DNA from: Oceanospirillum linum
Lineage (GTDB): Bacteria > Pseudomonadota > Gammaproteobacteria > Pseudomonadales > Halomonadaceae
NCBI RefSeq assembly: GCF_001995095.2
Contig: NZ_MTSD02000001.1
Span: 310,001 to 374,000, forward strand
Length of the DNA: 64,000 nt
Direction of reading: 5' to 3'
The notes under the pieces were generated by a model that was not told where the DNA came from, made no database searches, and saw only the letters and a list, made by a program, of their open reading frames with translations. This document shows, one piece after another, positions 26,334-35,415 of the stretch (the first letter of the stretch is position 1; each line of letters begins with the position of its first letter). The translations under genes and the position numbers were made by a program.

Positions 26334-27200
26334 TCACACAATCGGTAATTTCATAGCAGGATGAAAGGCACCGATCAACGCCTTAACCACAGAGTGTTCA
26401 GCCGAATCCCAGGACTGAATCAAGCCACCCTGTTCATCATACCAATGTGACAACGGTATAATTCCACGAACACTGTTACAAATAAACGCTGAATCAGCCT
26501 GCAACAGATCCGAAGCGCTTAACACCGGGGTTTCACAGGGCATAGCCAACGCACCGGAAATGGCAGGCCCCTGCTCCAGAATGGCATCACGCATCACCCC
26601 TTTAACCCCACAAAGATTTAATCTCGGCGTTAAAAGTCTGTCTTTGTGTACCAGAAAAATATTAGCCATGGTCGCCTCAACCAGATAACCCGAACGGCTG
26701 AACATCAAACCTTCAAAGTACTCGTTCTGCCATTCCTGACGTGCCATGACCTGCTCAAGCCGGTTCAGATGTTTCATTCCTGCTAACGCAGGCTGCTCTG
26801 CAAGTTGCAGGCGACAACTTCGTACACTGACACCTGACGCATAATGTTCAGACTCGATTTCCGGCAGAGGAAAGCCCTGGAGACTCCATTGGCTATCCGG
26901 GTTGTCTGGACATCGATAACCCCGACCCCCACTACCTCGGGTCACCATAAGCTTAGCGACCCCATCACCGCCATCAACAACGTCTGCAATAGCTCTTATC
27001 AGCTGCTCTTCAGACAAAGGCACAGGGATATCAAGTCGTTGCAGAGAGTATTTCAAACGTTGCCAGTGCCGGTTAAATAGCCCCACACGCCCTTCAATAA
27101 CCCTGAAGGTTTCAAACACGCCATCGCCATAAGCAAGACCTCGATCAGCGACCGGCCATGAGGTCTGTGTAACACCATTTATCAGAGTTTGAAATGCCAT
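26334..27200 (-). CDS. pabC: Aminodeoxychorismate lyase
   Basis: A 288-residue fold-type IV PLP enzyme that converts 4-amino-4-deoxychorismate to p-aminobenzoate and pyruvate in folate synthesis. Signatures: RGLAYGDGVFETFR at the N-terminus, the PLP Lys143 in GMKHLNRLEQV, and the later EATMANIFLV. It follows fabF across a terminator (27231-27255), so it may depend on read-through or on a promoter I could not identify in the short gap. Confidence 0.92.
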   Translation of the reverse strand: MAFQTLINGVTQTSWPVADRGLAYGDGVFETFRVIEGRVGLFNRHWQRLKYSLQRLDIPVPLSEEQLIRAIADVVDGGDGVAKLMVTRGSGGRGYRCPDNPDSQWSLQGFPLPEIESEHYASGVSVRSCRLQLAEQPALAGMKHLNRLEQVMARQEWQNEYFEGLMFSRSGYLVEATMANIFLVHKDRLLTPRLNLCGVKGVMRDAILEQGPAISGALAMPCETPVLSASDLLQADSAFICNSVRGIIPLSHWYDEQGGLIQSWDSAEHSVVKALIGAFHPAMKLPIV

Positions 27201-27230
27201 AGGGGGGGCTCAATAGCAAAAGACAGAGAT

Positions 27231-27255
27231 AAAAAAGGGCCCATCGGGCCCTTTT
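27231..27255 (-). terminator. Terminator behind fabF
   Basis: AAAAGGGCCC (27233-27242) and GGGCCCTTTT (27246-27255) form a perfect stem with a 3-nt loop; the minus strand reads into six T. It separates the fatty acid genes from the pabC-tatD group. Confidence 0.9.
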
Positions 27256-27285
27256 ATGTACAGCAGCACAAGATCCGGAATCCTG

Positions 27286-28524
27286 CTACACCTTAGAAAA
27301 CAGCAATGAACCGTTGGTTCCGCCAAAGCCAAAGGAGTTAGACAGCGCATGCTCAACCTTCATATCACGAGCTGTATGCGGTACATAGTCCAGATTACAG
27401 CCTTCAGCCGGGTTTTCCAGGTTGATGGTTGGTGGTGCAACCTGATCCCGGATCGCCAGAATGGAGAACACCGCTTCAACCGCACCGGCAGCTCCCAGAA
27501 GGTGGCCGATCATGGACTTAGTGGAACTGACCGCGACGCTTTTAGCAGCATCACCCATCACTTTCTCAACCGCTCGACTTTCCGCAACATCGCCAGCAGG
27601 AGTCGATGTGCCGTGGGCATTAATGTAATCCAGCTGTTCAGGGTTCAGACCTGCATCTTTAACAGCATTTGCCATGGATGCCGCAGCACCACGACCATCT
27701 TCCGGTGGAGACGTCATATGGTAAGCATCATCGCTCATACCGAAGCCGGTCAGTTCAGCGTAGATGGTAGCACCACGTGCTTTTGCATGTTCATACTCTT
27801 CCAGTACGAGCACACCGGCACCGTCAGACAGTACAAAGCCATCACGGTCAGCATCCCATGGGCGACTGGCTGTCTCAGGCGAGTCATTACGGGTCGATAG
27901 TGCGCGCGCCGCTGCAAAACCACCCAGTCCAAGAGGCGTAGTCGCCATCTCAGCACCACCGGCAATCATGACATCCGCATCGCCATAAGCGATGGTGCGT
28001 GCAGAATAACCAATATTATGGGTACCTGTTGTACATGCAGTGGTAATCGCAATATTAGGCCCCTGGAAGCCAAAGCGGATCGCCAGATTACCGGAAATCA
28101 TATTGATAATGCTGCCGGGTACAAAGAACGGTGATATCTTACGAGGTCCCTTTGCCTGCAGGTTATTATGGTTTGCCTCAATCATTGGCAAGCCGCCAAT
28201 GCCAGAACCAATGGCAACACCGATACGAGCAGCATTTTCTTCTGTGCATTCCAGGCCAGCATCATCTACCGCCTGAATCGCTGCCGCCATACCATACTGG
28301 ATAAAAGTATCCATTTTGCGGGCATCTTTTGCAGGCATGTATTCGGAGACATCAAAGCCCTTAACTGAGCCACCAAACTGGGTGCTGAAACCCGTTGTAT
28401 CAAAGTGCTCAATTGGCGCGATACCGCTTTTACCAGCCAGAATACCGTCCCAGCTCTCTTTTACACTATTACCGAGGGGCGTGATCAAGCCCAGGCCAGT
28501 AACAACGACCCTTCTGCGAGGCAT
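27286..28524 (-). CDS. fabF: 3-oxoacyl-ACP synthase II
   Basis: A 412-residue KAS II condensing enzyme. The catalytic Cys164 sits in [10 protein letters not shown]; the two catalytic His are in [11 protein letters not shown] and [12 protein letters not shown]. It elongates acyl-ACP with malonyl-ACP and handles the 16:1 to 18:1 step that tunes membrane fluidity. It lies downstream of acpP across an intrinsic terminator, the standard fabD-fabG-acpP-fabF order. Confidence 0.96.
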   Translation of the reverse strand: MPRRRVVVTGLGLITPLGNSVKESWDGILAGKSGIAPIEHFDTTGFSTQFGGSVKGFDVSEYMPAKDARKMDTFIQYGMAAAIQAVDDAGLECTEENAARIGVAIGSGIGGLPMIEANHNNLQAKGPRKISPFFVPGSIINMISGNLAIRFGFQGPNIAITTACTTGTHNIGYSARTIAYGDADVMIAGGAEMATTPLGLGGFAAARALSTRNDSPETASRPWDADRDGFVLSDGAGVLVLEEYEHAKARGATIYAELTGFGMSDDAYHMTSPPEDGRGAAASMANAVKDAGLNPEQLDYINAHGTSTPAGDVAESRAVEKVMGDAAKSVAVSSTKSMIGHLLGAAGAVEAVFSILAIRDQVAPPTINLENPAEGCNLDYVPHTARDMKVEHALSNSFGFGGTNGSLLFSKV

Positions 28525-28601
28525 TATGCTTCCTCCAAATACGCTAAAAAACTACCGGGGTATGCCATCTATTTTACTTACAAAAAAATCATACCCGGCA
28601 A

Positions 28602-28641
28602 TAAAAAAGAAAAGCCGCCCCTGCTAGGCAGAAAGCGGCTT
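28602..28641 (-). terminator. Terminator between acpP and fabF
   Basis: On the minus strand AGCCGC pairs with GCGGCT (28635-28640 with 28613-28618), with an inner CTGC/GCAG helix around CTA, followed by TTTCTTTTTT. It would let acpP be made in excess over fabF, as acyl carrier protein needs to be. Confidence 0.85.
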
Positions 28642-28678
28642 CTTTGTAGTCAGTCTAGGACTGAATGCTCACTCGATC

Positions 28679-28912
28679 TTACTGGTGAGAAACTACGTAG
28701 TCGATTGCTTCCTGAACGGTCGTAATCTTCTCAGCTTCTTCATCAGGAATCTCTGTCTCAAACTCTTCTTCCAGAGCCATTACCAGCTCAACGGTGTCCA
28801 GAGAGTCTGCACCCAGATCGTCAACGAAAGAAGATGCATTGGTGATTTCTTCTTCTTTAACACCCAGCTGCTCACTTACGATCTTTTTTACACGCTCTTC
28901 GATAGTGCTCAT
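28679..28912 (-). CDS. acpP: Acyl carrier protein
   Basis: A 77-residue, very acidic four-helix carrier protein. The phosphopantetheine attachment site is Ser37 in [10 protein letters not shown]. It carries growing acyl chains for fatty acid, lipid A and other syntheses. It lies between fabG and fabF and is followed by its own terminator. The ACP phosphodiesterase that removes its prosthetic group is encoded at 13975. Confidence 0.97.
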   Translation of the reverse strand: MSTIEERVKKIVSEQLGVKEEEITNASSFVDDLGADSLDTVELVMALEEEFETEIPDEEAEKITTVQEAIDYVVSHQ

Positions 28913-29021
28913 AACTTAAAATTTCTCCTGTGGGTACAAATATCCGAACAGCAATAAAAGCTGATCGGTATTTTATAGAGGGTTACTGAGTGGCGCAATA
29001 GCTACCAGCCAACAACCGGCT

Positions 29022-29765
29022 TTAGCGCATATTCATGCCGCCATTAACTTGCAGAGTTTCACCAGTGATGTAACTCGCACCTTCACTCGCCAGGAAAGCG
29101 ACAGCATTAGCAATCTCTTCTGGCTGGCCCAGACGGGCCAGAGGAATCTGTGTCAGCAGCGCTTTATGCTGCTCTTCAGGTAATGCATGGGTCATATCTG
29201 TAGCAATAAATCCGGGAGCAACCGCATTAACCGTGATATTACGTGAAGCTACTTCACGGGCCATTGCCCGGGTAAAGCCTTCCATGCCAGCCTTTGCTGC
29301 AGCATAGTTGCTCTGCCCCATATTGCCCATCGTAGCCACTACAGAACTGATATTTACAATGCGACCCCAACGAGCTTTTGTCATGCCGCGCATCGTTGCT
29401 TTAGCGATACGGTAAACAGACTTAAGGTTGGTATCAATAACAGAATCCCACTCATCTTCCTTCATACGCATCAGCAGATTATCCTGTGTGATACCTGCAT
29501 TATTGATGACAATCAAAGGAGCGCTGAATTCTTCAGTAATCGCTTTAACAACAGAGTCCACAGACTCCTGAGAGGTAACGTTAAGAACGTAACCCTTTCC
29601 TTTGTAGCCTTGCTCTGCAAGCCCTTCGGAAATACTTTGTGCACCAGACTCAGAAGTGGCCGTACCCACAACGATGGCACCCATTTTACCCAGAGCGTAA
29701 GCAGTTGCACGGCCGATACCACGACTTGCACCTGTTACCAGGGCCACTTTTCCTTCAATACTCAT
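29022..29765 (-). CDS. fabG: 3-oxoacyl-ACP reductase
   Basis: A 247-residue short-chain dehydrogenase that uses NADPH to reduce beta-ketoacyl-ACP. Cofactor loop TGASRGIG, NNAG, and active site Tyr154/Lys158 in SNYAAAKAG. The start at 29765 has GGAGA five bases upstream and lies 22 nt after the fabD stop; a longer frame would run into fabD. Confidence 0.96.
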   Translation of the reverse strand: MSIEGKVALVTGASRGIGRATAYALGKMGAIVVGTATSESGAQSISEGLAEQGYKGKGYVLNVTSQESVDSVVKAITEEFSAPLIVINNAGITQDNLLMRMKEDEWDSVIDTNLKSVYRIAKATMRGMTKARWGRIVNISSVVATMGNMGQSNYAAAKAGMEGFTRAMAREVASRNITVNAVAPGFIATDMTHALPEEQHKALLTQIPLARLGQPEEIANAVAFLASEGASYITGETLQVNGGMNMR

Positions 29766-29787
29766 CTGATTCTCCGTAGGAGTAAAT

Positions 29788-30732
29788 TTAGGCACCCTTT
29801 ACCAACTCAAGGGTCGACGTTAATGACTCCGGATCATTCACCGCCAGAACTTTCAGGCTACGCTGAATTTTCTTATTAAGACCTGCGAGTACTTTACCCG
29901 GACCACACTCAACGGTGATCTCTGCACCTTGCTCAATCATATGTTCAACACAGGAAACCCAGCGAACCGGACTATAAAGCTGAGCCAACAGGTTGTCGCG
30001 AATGGTATCTACATTACTATGGGGCTGGCCATCAACATTCTGAACAACCGGAATACGCGGCTCTTCAATCGTAATTTTATCCAGCTCTGCAGCCAACAGA
30101 TCTGCCGCAGGCTTCATCAGATCACAGTGGGACGGGACACTCACCGGCAGAGGCACAACACGTTTGGCACCTAATTCCTGGCACTTAGCACCGGCACGTT
30201 CAACTGCTGCCGCACTGCCGGCAATCACAACCTGGCCTGGGCAATTATAGTTAACCGGTGCCACAACAGCGCCTTCGGCTGCAGCCTGACAAGCCTCTTC
30301 AACTTTATCATCCGCCAAACCCAGGATAGCAGCCATGGCACCTGTACCCTCGGGTACAGCTTGCTGCATAAATTCACCACGCAGCTTAACCAGTCGGACA
30401 GCGTCAGCAAAACTCATGGCTCCCGCACAAACCAAAGCACTATATTCACCCAAGCTATGACCGGAAACCATCGCTGGACGAGGACCTTCCAATTCTTGCC
30501 ATACACGCCAGATGGCAACACTGGCGGTCAGAATGGCCGGCTGTGTTTTGTCTGTCTGGTTTAATGACTCTGCAGGGCCTTCCTGAACTAACTGCCAGAG
30601 GTCATAACCTAAAATTTGTGAGGCTTCTTCAAATGTCGTGCGAACTACCGCATAACGATCAGCCAGTTCACTCAGCATGCCTACTGCCTGCGAACCCTGT
30701 CCAGGAAAAACAAAAGCCAGGGACTGTGTCAT
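29788..30732 (-). CDS. fabD: Malonyl-CoA:ACP transacylase
   Basis: A 314-residue enzyme that loads malonyl groups onto ACP. The N-terminal FPGQGSQ loop, the nucleophile Ser93 in GHSLGEYSAL and the later His in SVPSHCDLM form the expected active site. It is in the plsX-fabD-fabG order, 179 nt behind plsX, where fabH is often found in other genomes; no fabH lies here. Confidence 0.95.
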   Translation of the reverse strand: MTQSLAFVFPGQGSQAVGMLSELADRYAVVRTTFEEASQILGYDLWQLVQEGPAESLNQTDKTQPAILTASVAIWRVWQELEGPRPAMVSGHSLGEYSALVCAGAMSFADAVRLVKLRGEFMQQAVPEGTGAMAAILGLADDKVEEACQAAAEGAVVAPVNYNCPGQVVIAGSAAAVERAGAKCQELGAKRVVPLPVSVPSHCDLMKPAADLLAAELDKITIEEPRIPVVQNVDGQPHSNVDTIRDNLLAQLYSPVRWVSCVEHMIEQGAEITVECGPGKVLAGLNKKIQRSLKVLAVNDPESLTSTLELVKGA

Positions 30733-30848
30733 AGCAAACCCTTTACACTGTTTATTATTAATCAGAACCCAGACTTACGAATAAACAGTAAACTGGATCC
30801 TTTGTGATCCTTGTGCTTTACCCTCCGAAACACCGGGCAAAGCCTTAG

Positions 30849-30867
30849 TCTGGCCACTCAGGCCAGA
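30849..30867. repeat. TCTGGCC/GGCCAGA hairpin between plsX and fabD
   Basis: TCTGGCC (30849-30855) and GGCCAGA (30861-30867) pair around a 5-nt loop in the 179-nt plsX-fabD gap. No T tract follows on either strand. The same 7-bp arms recur at 21992-22010 and 55392-55408. Confidence 0.6.
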
Positions 30868-30911
30868 ATAGCGCGCGATTATAGCACAGCAAAAAAAAAT
30901 CGAGGCCAAAT

Positions 30912-31925
30912 TTACAAACTCGTATCAGCACCACGATTTGCTACCTTATCGCCGACCCGCTCACAAAGCCCTGATCGCACGGCATGAGTAGCATGGAGAA
31001 TAGAGCGATAAAAACCTTCAACTTCTGCAGCACCATGGCTTTTCACCACAACTCCCTGCAAACCCAGCAGAACGGCGCCGTTGTATCGTTCAGGGTTAAG
31101 GGATCGCTTAATACTTTTCAGTACAGGCCTAACAAGAATACTCACCACTCTTCCGTAAAGGGTATTCCTGAATCCTTGCCGAATCTGCTGAAACAGGAAG
31201 CGCACCACACCTTCACTGGTTTTGAGTGCCGTATTACCTGAGATACCATCACAAACAATCACATCCACCTGACCGGAGAAAATATCACTACCTTCAATAA
31301 AGCCTTCATAGCGAATAGCTGTAGAGGTGGCCATAATATCTGCCGCCTCACGCACCAACTCTGTACCCTTGAGTTCTTCTTCACCGACATTGAGCAGGCC
31401 GACTGACGGGGACACTTTACTCTGCATAACCTCAGCCATAGCGCTACCCATTAAAGCAAACTGGTACAAATCATCAGCATCACACCCCAGATTTGCCCCC
31501 AGATCCAACATCAGACACTCACCACCATTAACGGGCAGCTGACTGCAGATCGCCGGGCGACTAACCCCAGGGTACATTTTCAGCAAATAACGACTGATCA
31601 CGGCTAACGCCCCGGTATTACCGGCACTGACACACGCATCTGCTTCCTGATCGGCAACAGCCTGAACAGCCAGATGAATCGACGAGCCTTTCTGATGACG
31701 CAGTGCATGCTTGGCACTATCTCCCATAGCTACAGATATATCAGAATGACGAAACTGAATCCGGTTAAGCAGCGGGGAGTTTTCGGGAAGGAGAGGTCGG
31801 ATCGTACTAAGATCACCAACCAGGAGTACGGAGAGACAAGGATCTTTATTGAGCGCGCGGAGCGCTGCAGGAACGGCAACGCGGGGACCGAAGTCCCCGC
31901 CCATCGCATCAATAGCGATTAACAC
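30912..31925 (-). CDS. plsX: Phosphate acyltransferase PlsX
   Basis: A 337-residue enzyme that makes acyl-phosphate from acyl-ACP as the first step of phospholipid synthesis. Conserved start IAIDAMGGDFGP, then KGSSIHLAVQAV, SAGNTGAL and DLGANLGCDA. It lies 9 nt behind rpmF; the rpmF-plsX-fab arrangement links ribosome and membrane synthesis in gammaproteobacteria. fabH, usually next, is absent. Confidence 0.95.
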   Translation of the reverse strand: MLIAIDAMGGDFGPRVAVPAALRALNKDPCLSVLLVGDLSTIRPLLPENSPLLNRIQFRHSDISVAMGDSAKHALRHQKGSSIHLAVQAVADQEADACVSAGNTGALAVISRYLLKMYPGVSRPAICSQLPVNGGECLMLDLGANLGCDADDLYQFALMGSAMAEVMQSKVSPSVGLLNVGEEELKGTELVREAADIMATSTAIRYEGFIEGSDIFSGQVDVIVCDGISGNTALKTSEGVVRFLFQQIRQGFRNTLYGRVVSILVRPVLKSIKRSLNPERYNGAVLLGLQGVVVKSHGAAEVEGFYRSILHATHAVRSGLCERVGDKVANRGADTSL

Positions 31926-31934
31926 AAGCAGACC

Positions 31935-32114
31935 TTATTCGTCGCCTTTGTCAACCACTTTGTTGCCACGGTAGAAGCCATCTGCAGTCACATGGTGACG
32001 CAGGTGAACTTCACCAGTGCTTTTATCTTCTGAAAGCGTAGACGCACTCAGTGCATCGTGAGAACGACGCATACCGCGCTTAGAACGGGTTTTACGGTTC
32101 TTTTGAACAGCCAT
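31935..32114 (-). CDS. rpmF: 50S ribosomal protein L32
   Basis: A 59-residue basic protein beginning [20 protein letters not shown], with the conserved [14 protein letters not shown] at the C-terminus; this is L32. No zinc Cys pairs are present, so it is the Cys-free form. ATG 32114 follows AGGAG. It lies between yceD and plsX. Confidence 0.95.
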   Translation of the reverse strand: MAVQKNRKTRSKRGMRRSHDALSASTLSEDKSTGEVHLRHHVTADGFYRGNKVVDKGDE

Positions 32115-32149
32115 GACAACTCACTCCTAAATACAACTAGAGGTTGCAG

Positions 32150-32680
32150 TTAACGTTTTCCCTTCAGTTGCTCTAGAACACTGAAAGGATTTTCCGGTTT
32201 AGTTTCAGGTTGGGCTTCATCTTCCTCACCTGAAACCAGCATTTCACTTGTAACCGAGCAATCACCTTCATCGTGATATGACGCTATGGGTAACGTCAGA
32301 AGAATTTCATCTTCTATCACAGGCAACAGCTCAAGCTTCTCGTCTTCGACGATCAGCGGTTCATACTGTTTCGGCAAGTTAGCCGCAGCCTCATCAGAAG
32401 CAGCGATCGCTAACAAAAATTCGCTATCAACCTCAAAAGACATCGCCTGCATGCAGCGCTGACAAGGAACCTGAAACAGGCCCTTCAGCTGACCACGCAC
32501 AAAACGGATTTTCTGAGGGTCAATATCGAACTCAAGACGTACATGGCAATGCCCTTCACTACTGACCAGGGCATCAAGCACGCGATGGCATTTTTCAAGG
32601 GAAACATCCCCTTCAATAACACCAGCATCACGAGCTAACTTGTACGGCTCGATTGTAATGGGAAGTCGGTCACCAAACAT
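32150..32680 (-). CDS. yceD: YceD family protein (DUF177), 23S rRNA accumulation factor
   Basis: A 176-residue YceD/DUF177 protein. The family zinc-like Cys pair CQRCM is present (about residue 78), followed by an acidic region; the C-terminus PFSVLEQLKGK is characteristic. In E. coli and plants the family affects 23S rRNA levels. The start ATG 32680 gives MFGDRLP. It has no Shine-Dalgarno sequence and lies only 9 nt behind a near-consensus -10 box, so the mRNA may be leaderless. A longer frame to 32800 crosses the promoter and is unlikely. It is the first gene of the rpmF-plsX-fab series. Confidence 0.88.
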   Translation of the reverse strand: MFGDRLPITIEPYKLARDAGVIEGDVSLEKCHRVLDALVSSEGHCHVRLEFDIDPQKIRFVRGQLKGLFQVPCQRCMQAMSFEVDSEFLLAIAASDEAAANLPKQYEPLIVEDEKLELLPVIEDEILLTLPIASYHDEGDCSVTSEMLVSGEEDEAQPETKPENPFSVLEQLKGKR

Positions 32681-32689
32681 AAGCGCGCA

Positions 32690-32718
32690 ATAATAGGGAT
32701 ATGACCCGCAACTGTCAA
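32690..32718 (-). promoter_or_regulatory. Near-consensus sigma70 promoter of yceD-rpmF-plsX-fab
   Basis: On the minus strand TTGACA (32718-32713) and TATTAT (32695-32690) are separated by exactly 17 nt. The -10 ends 9 nt before the yceD ATG, so transcription should begin within about three bases of the start codon. Confidence 0.7.
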
Positions 32719-32808
32719 AGGATTGAAGACAAGAACAGTAAATAATCTCTGAAAAGATCGGATACAATCCTCTTTTCAGGGGGTTATCCATTCCCCACAT
32801 CTATCACC

Positions 32809-32834
32809 AGTGCCAAACCTGTTGCTTTGGCACT
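32809..32834. promoter_or_regulatory. 9-bp inverted repeat between maf and yceD
   Basis: AGTGCCAAA (32809-32817) and TTTGGCACT (32826-32834) form a perfect 9-bp stem over an 8-nt loop, 45 nt before the maf ATG and about 90 nt upstream of the yceD -35. It may be an mRNA hairpin in the maf leader or an operator for the divergent pair. Confidence 0.55.
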
Positions 32835-32879
32835 GAAGCTGCAGCTGACAAACATCCACATTAACAGGATATTATTTAC

Positions 32880-33461
32880 ATGCTCCCACTGGTTCTGGCT
32901 TCCACATCATTTTACCGCAAGCAACTTCTCGAAAAACTTGGCCTGCCCTTTATTCAGGCAGCCCCAAACATCGATGAGTCACCTCTCGATCAGGAGAGTG
33001 CCAGCACACTGGTAGAACGCCTTGCCAGAGAAAAAGCTCTTGCCCTGACAGAGAACCACCCTAACAGCCTGATCATCGGTAGCGACCAGGCCGCTACGTT
33101 TGACGGGCGCATTATCGGCAAACCGCACACCAAAGACAACGCCCAAAAACAACTAAAAGGCTTCAGCGGACAAAAAATTACTTTTTATACCGGCCTGGCC
33201 CTGCACAATACCGCTACAGGTGAAACCAAAAGCCTGGTGGAACCTTTTCATGTTTATTTCCGAAAACTTAGTGATCAGCACATCGCCCGATATATTGAAA
33301 AGGAAAACCCACTGGACTGCGCCGGTAGCTTTAAATCTGAAGGAATGGGAGTTGCATTATTTGAAAAGCTGGAAGGCAGAGACCCTAACACCTTGATAGG
33401 ATTACCCCTTATCGCACTTTGTGACCTTTTACACGACTTTGGGATATCACCACTGGACTAA
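32880..33461 (+). CDS. yceF: Maf family nucleoside triphosphate pyrophosphatase (YceF-like)
   Basis: A 193-residue Maf/Ham1-fold pyrophosphatase that hydrolyses unusual NTPs such as m7GTP. Signatures: LASTSFYRKQLLEKL, ESPLDQE, IGSDQAATFDG with the catalytic Asp, GKPHTKDNA and DCAGSFKSEG. It is divergent from yceD, as in E. coli, and the YceF subgroup is the one found at that site. Confidence 0.92.
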   Translation: MLPLVLASTSFYRKQLLEKLGLPFIQAAPNIDESPLDQESASTLVERLAREKALALTENHPNSLIIGSDQAATFDGRIIGKPHTKDNAQKQLKGFSGQKITFYTGLALHNTATGETKSLVEPFHVYFRKLSDQHIARYIEKENPLDCAGSFKSEGMGVALFEKLEGRDPNTLIGLPLIALCDLLHDFGISPLD

Positions 33462-33481
33462 CCCTATACCTGCATATTTGA

Positions 33482-33515
33482 GAGAATGACGGACAGAAAA
33501 CTGTCCGCTATTCTC
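33482..33515. terminator. Hairpin between convergent maf and sppA
   Basis: GAGAAT (33482-33487) pairs with ATTCTC (33510-33515), and inside it GGACAG (33491-33496) with CTGTCC (33501-33506) around AAAA. There is no clear T tract, so termination would be weak; location between converging genes supports a 3'-end role. Confidence 0.5.
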
Positions 33516-33539
33516 ATCAGGTAGCCCTCCACCGGAGAT

Positions 33540-34571
33540 TCAATACAGCTGAGGCTCTCTTAGCAAGGCCTTTAACTGCACCCCCATCTCACGGCTAATC
33601 TGCTTCCAGGGCGATGGTTCCGGCGTAAAATCAACGAGATGCCGAACACCTACCCGCTCTTCCGCCACTTGGCGAACACTTGCCAAGCCATCAATCAGCC
33701 CAAGATCAACGGCTTGCCCCCCACTCCAGACAAGACCTGAGAAAATCTCCGGATTATCGGCCAGGCGATCACCACGGCCATCCTGCACTGCTTTAATAAA
33801 TTGTTGATGGGTCTGGGTTAACACCGACTGCCAAAAATCTGCCTGCTGATCACTCATATCGGTAAAAGGGTCGAGAAATGCCTTGTTTTCACCGGAAGTG
33901 AAGACACGACGCTCAACACCAATCTTTTCGATCAGCCCGCCCAGGCCAAAGCCTGCGGACACAACACCAATCGACCCAACCAAACTTGCCCGATTGGCAT
34001 AAATCTCATCCGCACCGGCAGCAATATAGTAAGCGCCGGAAGCCCCCATATCCCGTATTACCGCATAAACGGGTGTATCCGGATGTAAGGATCTTTGTCG
34101 GAGAAGCTCGTCATAAACCTCCCCGGAATGAACCGGACTACCACCCGGGCTATTAATATTTAAAATCAAAGCACGGGTCCCCTTATTGCCAAAGGCAGCA
34201 CGAATACCTCGAATCAAACTGTCCGCATTGGCCTCCTGCTCTTCTCCAATCTGACCCAACACATTGACAACAGCAACATGATCACCGGATACAGCGCCAT
34301 CATCACCGCCTCCAACCTTATTGGCAGATTGCCAAAAAAACACAAGAGCAACCAGCACCACTATTGCACGAAAAAACCGGAAAAATAGCTTCCAGCGCCG
34401 AGTCCGGCGCTGCTCTTTCAAGGTTTCCATCAACCATGTTTGCATCATTTCGTTTTGCTGCCTTACCGGGTCAGCAGCTTCAACCGTCTTTTGTGTTTCA
34501 ACATCAGAAACGGGGCCGTCAGCCACCTGGCGCACACCCTCTTTCGGTTCATTCCAGTCTGATTCACTCAT
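33540..34571 (-). CDS. sppA: S49 family signal peptide peptidase (SppA-type)
   Basis: A 343-residue single-domain S49 peptidase of the short SppA/SohB class. A hydrophilic cytoplasmic N-terminus, a membrane segment at about 64-80, then NINSPGGSPVHSG and the nucleophile Ser178 in RDMGASGAYYIA; the general-base Lys follows in the EKIGVERRVFTSGENKAFLD region. It removes remnant signal peptides in the inner membrane. It lies 120 nt behind the HAD gene, in the rluC-HAD-sppA series. Confidence 0.9.
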   Translation of the reverse strand: MSESDWNEPKEGVRQVADGPVSDVETQKTVEAADPVRQQNEMMQTWLMETLKEQRRTRRWKLFFRFFRAIVVLVALVFFWQSANKVGGGDDGAVSGDHVAVVNVLGQIGEEQEANADSLIRGIRAAFGNKGTRALILNINSPGGSPVHSGEVYDELLRQRSLHPDTPVYAVIRDMGASGAYYIAAGADEIYANRASLVGSIGVVSAGFGLGGLIEKIGVERRVFTSGENKAFLDPFTDMSDQQADFWQSVLTQTHQQFIKAVQDGRGDRLADNPEIFSGLVWSGGQAVDLGLIDGLASVRQVAEERVGVRHLVDFTPEPSPWKQISREMGVQLKALLREPQLY

Positions 34572-34691
34572 TACAATTCCTTAAATCCAGTATTACCTGG
34601 CCATATATGACTTACCTGACCCTGCATCATTTATCCGGGTATAAGCAGTTACAGGCCATTTTTAAATAACCTAATATCTCAGCTCCGGCTC

Positions 34692-35345
34692 TTAATCCCT
34701 CAGCAGCCAGTCCACCAGTTGTTCAAAGCGATCCGCAACAAAAACCGGCTGATAGGCTTGCAGCCGGTCAGGGTGATGCGCACCGTAAGTGACAGCCAGA
34801 CGATCCATACCGGCATTTTTTGCCATTCCAAGATCATATTCTGTATCACCAACCATAACGGCCTGGCGAACATCAAATCCCGTCACATCAAGTAACTCAC
34901 GCAGCATCAAAGGATCAGGCTTAGAAAGCGTTTCATCTGCACAACGGGTATGTGCAAACAGAGCCCCCAGACCAACCTCCGGCATCACCCTGTCCAGTCC
35001 ACGGCGGCTCTTACCTGTTGCAACCGCCAACACACAGCCAGCCTCTTTCAGGCGCTGTAAACCATCTCCAACACCATTAAACAAAGGCATGTCTAAATTT
35101 GACTGCTCAAGAAACTGATGCGTGTAACCATTTCGAATCGCCTCAACACCATCATCATCAATCCCCTGGCAAAGGTGACGAATCGCTTCCGGCAGTGCCA
35201 GCCCTATAATGTTGCGCACCGCTTCATCCGTCAGTGCCGGCTCCCAGCCATAATCCTTCGCAGCAGCTTGCATACTGGTAATGATACGGGCCTCGGAGTC
35301 CACCAGGGTGCCGTCCCAATCAAAAATAACAAATGGATATTTCAC
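34692..35345 (-). CDS. HAD-superfamily hydrolase, phosphoglycolate phosphatase-like
   Basis: A 217-residue HAD subfamily IA phosphatase. Motif I is DWDGTLVDSEARI with the nucleophilic Asp, motif II VATGKSRRGL, motif III K with DPLMLRE, and motif IV VGDTEYDLGMA. Located between rluC and sppA, a conserved position in Pseudomonas-type genomes. The substrate cannot be told from sequence; sugar phosphates or nucleotides are possible. Confidence 0.88.
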   Translation of the reverse strand: MKYPFVIFDWDGTLVDSEARIITSMQAAAKDYGWEPALTDEAVRNIIGLALPEAIRHLCQGIDDDGVEAIRNGYTHQFLEQSNLDMPLFNGVGDGLQRLKEAGCVLAVATGKSRRGLDRVMPEVGLGALFAHTRCADETLSKPDPLMLRELLDVTGFDVRQAVMVGDTEYDLGMAKNAGMDRLAVTYGAHHPDRLQAYQPVFVADRFEQLVDWLLRD

Positions 35346-35415
35346 AACTTATTCCAAAAAAAGCTTGAACAACCTATTACTACCAAGCGGCAGCACAGAC
35401 TCAATAAATAAACAA

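Noticed and set aside
32681-32800. 40-residue N-terminal extension of YceD
   Set aside because: It would be translated from DNA that contains the promoter; homologues start near MFGDRLP.
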